From positions 124,001 through 188,000 of the forward strand of contig QRFJ01000761.1 of NCBI GenBank assembly GCA_006176705.1: 64,000 nt of DNA, in the 5' to 3' direction. The stretch's first letter is position 1. Each line of letters begins with the position of its first letter. Shown one piece after another: positions 48,986-59,724 of the stretch. Below the pieces are notes generated by a model that was not told the DNA's origin, made no database searches, and worked only from the letters and a program-made list of their open reading frames with translations. Origin of the DNA: Cocos nucifera. Taxonomy: Eukaryota > Streptophyta > Magnoliopsida > Arecales > Arecaceae. The translations under genes and the position numbers were made by a program.

Positions 48986-49998
48986 TTTTTAAAATAGTAC
49001 ATATTTTTTTATTTTTATAATTTAAAATTTTGATCAGATTATTTATGATGAAAATATGCCATCATAAATAATCAATTATTTAAGACATAAAATGGATTTA
49101 TGTTGCAAATAATTGATTAGTTGCAACAAACATTTTTTTTTATGAATAATCCAACTTTTTATTTTTTTAAATGATTTATTTATGATAGATTATTTATGAT
49201 GGATATATTTCATCATAAATAATTGATTATTTATGATAAAAAATAGATTTACATCATAAATAATTGAATAGTTATGATAGAAATTTTCCATCATGAATAA
49301 TCTAGCCTTTTTATTTTTTTAAGTAATTTATTTAAGATAGATTATTTATGATAAAAATATTATATCATAAATAATTAATTATTAATTTATGATGCAAAAA
49401 GGATTTACATTGTAAATAATCAATTAGTTATGATGAAAATTTTCCATCTTGAATAATTTAGCTTTTTCATTTTTTCAAATAATTTATTTATGATAGATTA
49501 TTTATGATGATGATATTTCATCATAAATAATTGATTATTTATGATGCAAAGATTATTTATGATGAAAAATAAATTTGTATCATAAATAATCAATTAGTTA
49601 TGCTGAAAATTTTTCTTCATAAATAATCTAGCCTTTTTATTTTTTAAAATAATTTATTTATGGTAGATTATTTATGGTAGAAATTTTATGTTGCAAATAA
49701 TTTATTATTTATGATGTAAAATTTATTTACATCATAAATAATAAATTATTTGCAATAAAATTTTTTCATCATGAATTATCTAGCCTTTTTATTTTTTAAA
49801 TAATTTATTTGTGGTAGATTATTCATGATGAAAAATTTACATCATAAATAATCTATTATTTACATTATAAAATTCTTTTCATCATAAATAATTATTATTA
49901 ATGATGTAAAATTATTTTCATCATAAATACCATTATTTGCAATGAATATTTTTTCATCATAAATAATTCCATCATAAAACATAGGATTTCTTGTAGTA
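48986..49998 (-). repeat. CACTA right subterminal repeats, outer part, and terminal repeat
   Basis: The units TTTATGATGNAAA / TTTCATCATAAATAATT recur about every 40-60 bases across 1 kb, several followed by ATCTAGCCTTTTTATTTTTT in a ~130-150-base higher-order period (about 49170, 49310, 49450, 49630, 49785). The terminal inverted repeat ends at 49998 with TTGTAGTA. It is larger than the left array. Confidence 0.8.
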
Positions 49999-50001
49999 CC
50001 A

Positions 50002-51445
50002 TTGGGTGTAAGGAGGTCTTCAAAAGAAAGAGAGGCGCAGATGGAAAGATAGAGATCTATAAAGCCCATCTGGTTGTCAATAGGTATCATCAACATTATG
50101 ATATTGACTATGATGAGACATTCTTTCCTATGGCAATACTAAAATCTGTTCGGATAATACTTGCTATAGCTATCGATCTAGACTATGAGATCTGACAGAT
50201 GGATGTGAAGATAGCTTTTCTGAATGGAGAGTGGATCGAAGAAGTGTATATGATACAACCTGAGAGGTTCACATCTATAGATAAGTCCAAGGTGTACAAG
50301 CTTCAAAGATCTATTTATGGATTGAAACAAGTATCTCAAAGTTAGAACATGCATTTTGATAAGGTGATCAAAATGTATGGCTTCATTAAGAATGGAGAAG
50401 AGCCTTACATTTAAAAGTGGGTGAATGGCCTGATAATGGTATTTTTTATCTTGTACATAGATGATATTCTCTTAATAAAAAATGACGTCCTAGCATTATA
50501 AGGAATAAATGTTTGGTTATCATTCAATTCTTCATGAAAGACTTGGGTGAAGCATCCTACATCCTAAGGATGAAGATCTATAGGGATAGATCTAAGAGGA
50601 TACTTGGGTTATCCCAGTCCACAAATATAGAAACTGTGCTGAAGAGGTTCAGCATGGAGAATTTCAAGAAAGGCTATTTTCTAATAGGCTATGAAATTTT
50701 TCTCTCTAAGAAAGATTATCTGGCAACTTCTAAAGAGAGAGAGCGTATGAGTAGAATCCCATATGCTTTGGTAGTGGGATCTATCATGCATGCAATGACA
50801 TGTACGAGACCAGATGTGGTATACTCACTAGTAGTGAGTAGATACCAATCTAGTCTAGAAGAAAATCATTAAAAGTGGTTAAAGCCATTCTTAAGTATTT
50901 AAGAAATACTAAGGATCAATAGTTGATATACGACGAGTCAGATCTAAAACTTGAGAGATTTACAGACTCCAGCTTTCAATCTGATCATGATGATAGTAGA
51001 AGCATGTCAGGTTATGTCTTTAGCCTAAATATTGGATTCATCTACTGAAAGAGTTCCAAGCAGCATACTATGGCAGACTAAATTTGTGAAGCAAAGTACA
51101 TCATAGCATCAAATGTAGTAAAGAAAGCTGTGTGGCTGAGAAAATTAATCATCGAGCTTGGAGTAGGAACCTTCGTTAATAGATCAATCTTGCTCCACTA
51201 CGATAATACTGGTACTATTGCTCAAACACCAAAAGCACACCAGCGAACGAAGCACATGCAACACCGCTATCACCTGATTCGAAAGATCATGGATTGAGTT
51301 GATGCCGACCTTCAGAAGATTGAGGTGATGCTGATCTTCAAATGAAAAGGAGAACCCGACTGATCCCTTCACTAAAACCCTAATGATAAAGGAGTTTGAT
51401 GATCATAAGTCAAAGATGGGTATTAGATACTATGCTGAGTGGCTT
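50002..51445 (+). pseudogene. Copia B1 pol, second part: RT and RNase H
   Basis: Pol resumes after the CACTA target duplication: VFKRKRGADGK-type text at about 50015-50055, then QMDVKIAFLNGE (about 50190), SIYGLKQVSQS (about 50310) and the catalytic LYIDDILL (about 50452-50475). RT thumb MKDLGEASYILRMKIYRDRS follows in an open stretch 50513-50872. RNase H has RSMSGYVFSLN (about 51000), KQHTMAD and HYDNTGTIAQTPKAHQRTKH (about 51195-51255), ending GIRYYAEWL at about 51440. Frame changes and stops are scattered (for example at 50196, 50415 and 51297). With 10496-12210 it makes one complete but dead pol. Confidence 0.9.
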
Positions 51446-51461
51446 TAGAATAAGTGAGAGT
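51446..51461 (+). promoter_or_regulatory. Polypurine tract of copia B1
   Basis: GAATAAGTGAGAGT lies between the pol stop and the LTR TG. Confidence 0.75.
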
Positions 51462-53956
51462 TGTTGAAAAATATGTCCTAAAGCCAATCATCAACTTGTT
51501 GATGGTTATGCTATCTTATAATTATAATTAATTTATTAATTAATAAAATAAATATTTTGATATTTTTATCATAAAGTCTACATCTTCTAATGAACTTCAT
51601 TATTTTGATGAAGTTCTTAGGACTATTTAATTTTGATAAAGAAAGGATTTATCGATTAGTCCTTAAACAGTTCACGATTAAATGATATGTTGTTAATTAG
51701 GACGATAGTGTTTATCGAGCATAGATCGTTGTATGCCATATAGGTTAATTATTCTCTTAATCAAGAAGTATGGAGATACTGGTATTGCATACAAGTGAGA
51801 TGTATGAATATATCATCACTAGACGTGATCAATTCTAGAGCATTCTACTATCGAGAATTGCTCTGATGGAATATAGATATAAATATCCCTTAGACCTAAG
51901 ATCACCATAGTGGCTTGCAAGCAACTCATTGTGTTTTGGTATCAGACTAACTAAAGTTTTAATTCAATAATGAAAGATTTTTGAACATAGTCAAGTACTT
52001 ACGAAGTTGATGAATGATCAAGATGGGATTGACCACACCAAGAGTTGGAGAAGAATGCATTACTGTATTTCAGTATAGTAAAAACCTTGACCAGAGTAAT
52101 CCATAAGATGGATTTGGTATTTTGAAATATAATATGGATGACCTAATAGATGATAATAGTTAAACTTTGAGATGTTCTATGAGCATTTTGGTCAAGAAGA
52201 TGAATTATATAGAAACTATATCCATATGGGTTCTAAGAATGTTGTTCTACACATTTGATCAATTCGATCGTCGGATATCATTACTAGATGGTCACTTTGA
52301 TTGGTACAGAAATTGGTTCTTATGCTACTAGCTTACGTTTGAACCTATGGGGTCACACAAAAGAGGTCTTGGTCTGATCGGACGGTTGATCAATGATTAA
52401 GAATCATTTTATGATTAAATAATCAATATGATTAATGTTTAACCTAGTGCAAGTGTTGCAGGAGGATTGATTAGCAATTAAATTGCTAATTAGCTTAATT
52501 TGATTAAGTAAGAGGGCTAAGATTAAGTTTAATTAAATATGATTTAATTAGATTTGGTTTGGGCATGATTTGATCAAGTTTAATTAGTTTATTGGATGAG
52601 TCAATTGCAAGAAAGAATTAGTCCTAGTTCAATTAGGACTTAACTGAACCTAATCTCTAATTTGATTAAAAATTAAGTCAAAATTAAATCTAATTTAATT
52701 TGATTTAATAAGATTATTAGTTGTCCTAAGATCTAATCTAATTGGATTAAATAAATCCTAATTTAATTTAGTCGAAGGATCAAGTTGGACCAAGTCAAAT
52801 TAGGAGTCCAAGTGAAACTAGGACTCACAAATCCTTGTGCCATTCAATCTCCATGCACTCTCCACAAACTTTTATTTAATTTTTTCATGGAATCTCTCTT
52901 TTTTAGAGAGAGAACATGCATCATCATGTTTTATATACTTCTTACATGGTATTTGGTTGAGGACAAAGTTAAAATAAATTAGTTGTTTTGATTTCAAACT
53001 CTATTTGATAGAGTTTGTTGCAACCAGAATTCTTATCCATGTATGGTGCCTAAACTCCTGATTCTTCTCTAAACATTTTATGGAAAATAAAAAATTTTAA
53101 TGCACCAAACACTAGATGGTCCATGCCCAAAAAGGAGGGGGCACCTAAGAGTTGGGCACCCCAAGTCTAGCCTAATTTGGAGGTCTCTTGACTAGGTATT
53201 TGACCTAGACAAGGACTCCTCCATATCTCTCAATATAAAAAAAATTTTAACCTAATTTTTTTTAAGATTATAGATCTAAGATATAGATCTTTGGATGTAG
53301 AGAGGCTGGGAATAGAGAGGTTTAGGCATGGGAATTGTAAAGGCACCAATCAAGATGTTTTGGTGAGAGAAAAAGAGAAGAAGAAGAGGGTCTTCTTCTA
53401 GGATTTTCTTTCATCTATTCCTTCACTTTTTTTATGATTTTGAGAGGTGTCTTAGGTCAAAAATCATCTTCCTCATCTTTAAAAAATTGGATGGTCCAAG
53501 TTTCAAAGAAAGAAAGATCCAGATCAACCATCGAAGAAGGATCAACGTAGTTCTAGCAAGCTATGCTGATTTTCAGGCATCGAACTTTTGATCGGTGATC
53601 GAGAGCTCGTGTGGACAACCTGTAGAGGCTGAACATATCTGCGGCTTTGAACGATAACCTTAGACCTTGATCAGCAAGTTAGAAAACTCAATTTACAAAG
53701 GTATGGATAATACAATCATCTTTCTCCTATCTAGATTTGATCTAGCATAGAATAGTTTTTAAGTTGATATAATCCACATGATTTATTCTCATGTTTTAAT
53801 TTTTGATTTAATATCATACTTTAATCATGTAATAGGATCCTAGATCTAGAATTTTTTATATTTAATTATAAATTAATATGATTAATTCATATTTTTGCTG
53901 CATAGATTTAAAAAAAATTTAAAATCTAATCTTGAAACCCTAGATTAGTTCCTTCA
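51462..53956 (+). mobile_element. Copia B1 3' LTR
   Basis: 2495 bp from TGTTGAAAAATATG to TTCCTTCA. The last ~0.9 kb matches the truncated 5' LTR at 7025-7927. TATA CAATATAAAA at 53231-53240. What follows at 53957 is not a primer-binding site but internal sequence of another B copy. Small frames inside have no motif. Confidence 0.88.
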
Positions 53957-54294
53957 GTATGGTCATGATAATGGTTGGACCAAACTGGACCTTTTCAGTG
54001 GAGGCCAAAACCTACTGATTAAAAACTGGGGCAAAATTAAATTACTAAAAATTATTTAAAAAAATAATTGATTATGAACCTATCCTTAGATGTATATGGG
54101 TTGAGCAACCAAAGTTGGGCTTGTGTATAGTCTATGTGGATTCTAGTATCTACTAAGAAATTAAGATAATTTTTCAAATTGGAGGTAAAAACTACCAATT
54201 TGAATAAAATAGTGGAAGAACTTTTTGATTAAAGTCTAAATCTTTAGATTTAATGAATTAATTACTAATTAGATTTTAATTTTCTTATGCAAAT

Positions 54295-55110
54295 ATGGCT
54301 ACTTTCCTATCACTCCAATCATTATTAGACAATAATAAGTTGGTGGGACCCAACTTCAATAGCTGATATCGTAAGTTGAAGATTATCCTGGAGCATGAAT
54401 GAATCTTACACGTATTGACAAATCCAACACCTGAGGGGCGAGCTACAAATGTAGGTGGGTCAGTCAAAGACACTTACCAGAAGTGCCTCAGTGACTAAAC
54501 CATAGTGCGTTGTATTATGCTGGTGGCTATGAGCAACGAGTTCAATTGCAAGTTCGAGATAGCTCAGCCAAAATACATGCTTCAAGTACTGGAGGAGTCT
54601 TTTGGCACATCCAATGATGTTGAGAGGCATAAGACTAATTATGCCATCTTCAATACTAGGATGAGGGATGGAGCTTTGGTCACTGATCATGTATTAAACA
54701 TGATCGAGCTGATGGAGCGTTTGAGCAAGCTCGGCTTTTTCTTGCATGAGCAGCTAGGAAAAGATGCAATACTGAACTCACTACCCAAGTCTTACCTCCC
54801 ATTCCTCACTCATTAAAGAATAACAAAGCCTGAAGTTAACTACCAAGGATTACTGGGGTTACTTCAGAACTTTGAGAATAATCACCAGCTACACAAGGAG
54901 TCGGTGAACTTAGTAGGAGGTTCATATTCTGGTTCTCGATCCTTTAAGAAAGAAAAAAAGAATAAGAAGAAGAAATCCAAGAAGATGCAAGTTCAGACTA
55001 GGACATCTGTGCAGGGCCAGACCAAGATGATAAAGCCTAATAAGAATCAAGTTGAGTGCTTTTTCAGCAAGAAACAGAGGCACTGAAAGAAAAACTATCC
55101 TTAGTATATT
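54295..55110 (+). pseudogene. Copia B2 gag (interrupted)
   Basis: The ATG at 54295 starts MATFLSLQSLLDNNKLVGPNF. Stops follow near 54364, 54400 and 54496. An open core runs 54505-54816 (MLVAMSNEF, MLQVLEESFGTSNDVERHKTNY, MIELMERLSKLGFFLHEQLG), then a stop in FLTH-stop-RITKPEVNYQ. The basic KKEKKNKKKKSKK stretch and a decayed zinc knuckle (CFFSKKQRH, then a stop for Trp) come at 55050-55090. Its role is as for B1 gag. It is somewhat less open than B1. Confidence 0.9.
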
Positions 55111-55129
55111 TCCTCTTTAGATTCGAATA

Positions 55130-57427
55130 GGCCAAGAAAGAAGCAAACTATTACTGGGTAAGGTATTTATATGATAACTCCTTGCAATTTCTCTATCTAT
55201 GATATTACTGACTAGGTATTAGATACTAGTAGCTTTTACCATATTTGCAATTTATTGCAGGGGTTGCAGGTTAGTAGGAGATTCGAGCAAGATGAGAGAT
55301 TTTTGAATGTTGAAGATGGAAGACCAGTTTCAATTCTAGCATTAGGAATCTTATAGCTTATATTTGAGTCTTATATTATTGTTCTTAATGATTGTCATTT
55401 TTGTTCTAGTTTCTTTTTGAATATCATTTCTATAGGCCTCTTGGCTAAAAATAATTATAAAATTTTAACAAAAAAAATTTTGTAATATCATTATGAATGG
55501 TATTACTATATTTTATGGATATTTGAACAATGATGTGTACATGCTATCACAATCTGTTAACGTAGTCTATTCTAATGGCAAGTATCCTAGATTAGATAGT
55601 ATGTCTGATATCTATTTATGGCATTATAGACTAGATCACATAAACAAAAATAGGATAAATAAGTTGACTCAAGAGAAAATCCTCGAAGTCAGTGATTGTG
55701 AATCACTTTCAACCTTTGAATTTTATTTTCTTGAAAAAATAATCAAGTCATCTTTTACTGAAAAATGTGAGAGAGTCACTAAGCTGTTAAGTCTAGTACA
55801 TACTAATATATATGGACCTATGAGCACTAGTGCTAAAGATGGATATCTCTACTTCATCACTTTCACAGATGATATGTCTAGGTATGGATATATATATCTG
55901 ATGAAATATAAGTCAGATTCATTTGAAATATTCAAACGATTCCAAAGTAAAGTAGAAAAATAAACTAAATGAGTATTAAAATTTTTCAGTCTAACCTTTT
56001 GTCATGAGTTTCTCACGTATCTAGGAGAGAACGGGATTCTCTTCCAATAGACTCCTTTAGGAACATCATAACATAATGGTGTGTCTAAAAGGAGGAATTG
56101 GACTCTGTTAGACATGGTCCAATCCATGATAGATTTTGCTAGCTTGTCGATATCCTTTTGGGGATATGCACTTGAATCGACTTGCTATCTTCTAAATAGA
56201 ATTCCAAGTAAGTATGTAGTTAAAACTCCACATGAGATATGGACAGGGTGTAAGCTAGCACTTTCACACTTTAGGATCTGGGGGTGCTTGGTTTATGTGA
56301 AATGATTAATCATAGATAAACTTGGACCTAGGTCTGATAAGTGCACATTCATAGGTATCCCAAAGAAATAAAAGGATATATTTTCTATCATGCTGATAAA
56401 TAAAAGATGTTCGTCAACCTTAAGGCAATCATTTTGAAAAAAAAGTTTCTTGGTGAAGAAACTATTGCCTCTAAGATTGAACTTGATGAAGCTCAACAGA
56501 TAGAAAGACCGACACCTGTGGCAGAACCATAATCGAATTTGATTAGATCAAATCTGGAGCCCAATGTACCTACATCATTAAGGCAATCCAGCAGAGTATT
56601 ACGTCAACCAGATAGATACTATGGTTTCTTGGTTCAAGATAGTGATCCCATCAAATTCGATGAGAACGATGAGGATCCGATCACCTATATGGATGCAATG
56701 CAAAGATCTGATTCCGAGAAATGACTTGAGGCCATGAAATTTGAGATGGAGTCCATGAAGGTTAATGATGTGTGGACATTGGTTGATCCACCTAAAGGGA
56801 TTAAATCCATTGAATGTAAATGGATCTTCAAAAGAAAGAGGGGTGCAGACGGAAAGGTGGAGACCTATAAAGCCCATCTAGTTGCTAAGGGATATCATCA
56901 ACGTTATAGTATTGACTATGATGAGACATTCTTTTCTATGATAATGCTCAAATCTATTCGGATAATGCTTGCAATAGCTACCCATCTGGACTATGAGATC
57001 TGATATATGGATGTGAAGATAGCTTTTCTAAATGGAGGACTGACCGAAGAGGTGTATATAATATAACTTGAGGGATTCACATCCATAAATGTGTCCAACA
57101 TGTGCAAGCTTGAAAGATCCATTTATGGATTGAAACAAGCATCTCGAAGTTGGAACATGCATTTTGAAAAGGTGATCAAAATGTATGTCTTCATTAAGAA
57201 TGGAGAAAAGCCCTGCATTTACAAATGGGCGAATCATCCGACAGTGATATTTCTTATCTTGTACGATGACATTCTCTTAATTGGGAATGACATCCCTACA
57301 CTGCAAGAAATAAAAATTTGGTTGTCATCTCAGTTATTCATGAAAGACTTGGATGAAGCATCCTTCATCCTAGGGATGAAGATCTATAGGAATAGATCTA
57401 AGAGGATGCTTACGTTATCCCAATCCA
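55130..57427 (+). pseudogene. Copia B2 pol: protease, integrase, RT (truncated)
   Basis: Protease remnant DTSSFYHICN (about 55225-55250). Integrase: DIYLWHYRLDHINKNRI, FTDDMSRYGYIYLMKYKSDS (55600-55920), then RRNWTLLDMVQSMIDF and TPHEIWTGCKLALSHFRIWGC (56085-56290). RT: WTLVDPPKGIKSIECKWIFKRKRGAD, AKGYHQRYSIDYDETF, YGLKQASRSWNMHF, then LYDDILLIGND near 57259 (one residue short of the YxDD box) and MKDLDEASFILGMKIYRNRS (57340-57390). Breaks include 55963, 56060 and 56726, and a TGA-TAT at 57001. RNase H is missing because A3 cuts in at 57428. Confidence 0.9.
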
Positions 57428-59724
57428 TGGAAAGAGAAATGTCTTGTTTTTCAAATCAGGTTCAGTCAGATTTGATTGGATCAAGAGGGATATTTCAAAA
57501 ATTTTTTCTCTAAGATCCAAATCAGATCTGAGACTCCTCAGATTTGATTTTATTGATCTGATAATAAAATTAAAAATAAAAATTAAATTAAATTTAATTA
57601 TACCTTTATTTTGGGTAATCTAATTATCTAGTGATGATCCCGATGTTTGCCTGAGGATCTGGATGTAGCCATGCAAGCGCCTGGCCTCTACCGTTATCCA
57701 CTTGGATAGGATTTGGAGATCATCTTCTTCTCAATAAATTCTTCAAAAATCAGATCTAGATCTGATCTTGAAGGTTTTCAAAACTGCTTTTGAAGAACAG
57801 TCATTGTCTCTTGCAACAATGCTGCCTTCTTCCTTTCCTAGCATCTTTCACTTGCTTAGATCGCACCTTGTTCATGCCCAAAAGCCCTCGAGCATGGAGA
57901 GGAGAGAGAGGACTAGAGGGTGGCATGGAGAAAGAGGGAGAGAGGCTTTGTGGCATGGGCTAAAGGCAGAAGCATTAAATTCTAGGCATAGATAGAGTTT
58001 ATATAGATCTTGCTACGTCATGCGGTGCCACATCATCCTGGCCAATCATTGTCCTTGGTGCAATCAAATCTAAATCTGATTGATGGGATGACATCATCTG
58101 ATCCAATCAGATGAGAGACCCTCAAAACCCTCCTAAAGTGGCACCAAGACTGGGTCAAATAAGACTTCTTGGCACCACATAGTTTAATCTCCTGAAGCTA
58201 CCCTGGAGTCCCATCTGCATGGGACTCCAGCTTTATCCTCATAAGGCACATGCCTCCGTAGGCATGCACCCTCTTTCTGTCTGCATTTTAATAGGAGGAC
58301 AAGTCCTCAAGTACTCTCCTATGGGTGCATGACATATGGACAGATGTCTAAGTATCCAGGATCAACATTTGACCAATGTCCAAAAATAAGATTAAGCAGG
58401 TGACCAAAAATGGTAGGTGTTGTTTTAAATTTATCTCATAAATTAAGACAATCCTTTTTTGATTTGGCCAAGCTCTAGTCAGACCAAGTAAAGGTTTCTG
58501 AGTGAGCCCAAACATATTTGGCTCAGTCAAGATAAGCTTTAATGATTGTTAAAGGAGAATATTAGGCTCAATCATGTGCAAGCATGATTTTCTTGAACCT
58601 AATTCAATCTTATTCAAATCAATTGAACTGGGTTAGTCTAATTGATGACATTTAGATCCAAACCCTTATTTGTATGATCTAGTTAGGTTCAATTTCGTAT
58701 GGTAATGGGATGTGTCTCAATCTCTATCATCAACATCATCGAAACACCTTCCGATGGATCAGAACTTTTTTGATTCAGACAACTAGTATGATCAATCATC
58801 CAAATCATTCTAATTGCTCCCAAAATCCACTAGTGACACCTAGCAGCATATGGTGGAAATCCATCAAAATTGAAAGTGAACCTCTTGGTGCAGTTATCTA
58901 TGTGATTAAGTTCCTCTATCTTGAGCTCCGATCGGATTAAGGTTAAAGTGATCTCGTCAAACCCTAATTTCTATCATATGAATTAATCATTCGATTCAAG
59001 TCTAATGTGAAAACCCTAATAGAAATTCTTTCTATTATTTTACTCTGCCTTGGCCATGGGCTTATGGACTTAATTCTCATGATCATCATAGGGCTGCTCC
59101 TCATTTATCCGAGGTAGATAGATCTCCTACTTGGTGCAATCCAATTCCTACAATGAACATGCTATAGCCAACATACACCTCAGGATTTCCAAATGGCTAG
59201 GAGATCGAGTTATGGTATAGTCAAACTATAACACCCTCAAGGTGAACTATCGATGCACCTCAGGTCAAAGAACCAAACACACCACTATAGCTTCGAGCCA
59301 GTCATCGACGAGAAAGGTAGACTTCCTCATGACTGCTCGAGGTGGTCATGCTCAGTGCCCTCATTCTCTAATGAGTACCTTATACTCTCGCTCTTGATGT
59401 CTCTACACCATAGACTCAAGACTCATCTATCCTAAAGAAGAGATTATACACCAATCTACTGGATCAATCACCATCCTCATGATGATCCTACGGTCAGGAG
59501 CATTTTATGAGTTAATAATGAAAATTTATGTCTTAAATTTTCAACTCTTGAAAATATGAATTATCATTATCATTAACTCAAGGGATATATCACAGACACT
59601 TTCAAATACACACTGTGATAGAAAATAACCCATTTTATTATTTATAGTTAAAATTATAATTTTGCCCTTAGAAGTGTATTATAAGTGTCAGCCAATCTAG
59701 CTTCTAGGGCATACATATCTAACA
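57428..59724 (-). mobile_element. Copia A3 3' LTR
   Basis: 2297 bp, from TGGAAAGAGAAAT (a mutated TGAAGGGGAAAT) to TCTAACA at 59724. Minus-strand TATA at 57997-58009 (GATCTATATAAAC). Confidence 0.88.

Larger units (their letters stand above)
12214..49998 (-). mobile_element. CACTA (En/Spm) transposon with nested insertions
   Basis: The left end starts CACTATAATAAAACCTAT at 12214. The right end, read on the minus strand, starts TACTACAAGAAATCCTAT at 49998. These are imperfect terminal inverted repeats of the CACTA type (the right end has lost its first C). A 3-bp target duplication CCA (12211-12213 and 49999-50001) is exactly what the superfamily makes. Removing the element joins the copia B1 reading region cleanly (compare 56790-56830). 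It carries a TNP2 transposase gene, a second transposase_24-type gene and palindromic subterminal repeats. Its own length is about 9.9 kb; about 28 kb is later insertions (15191-35170 and 41069-48985). Genes are broken, so it is a fossil. Confidence 0.93.
53957..57427 (+). mobile_element. Copia B2 internal region (truncated both sides)
   Basis: From GTATGGTCATG it follows the sequence of B1 from 9338 onward: end of leader, gag, protease, integrase and RT. The first 1.4 kb of the leader and the primer-binding site are absent. The B1 LTR end is flush with the break, so B1 probably inserted into B2. The right end at 57427 is cut in the RT by copia A3 (57428), with ATCCA as the last five bases. 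Confidence 0.85.
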
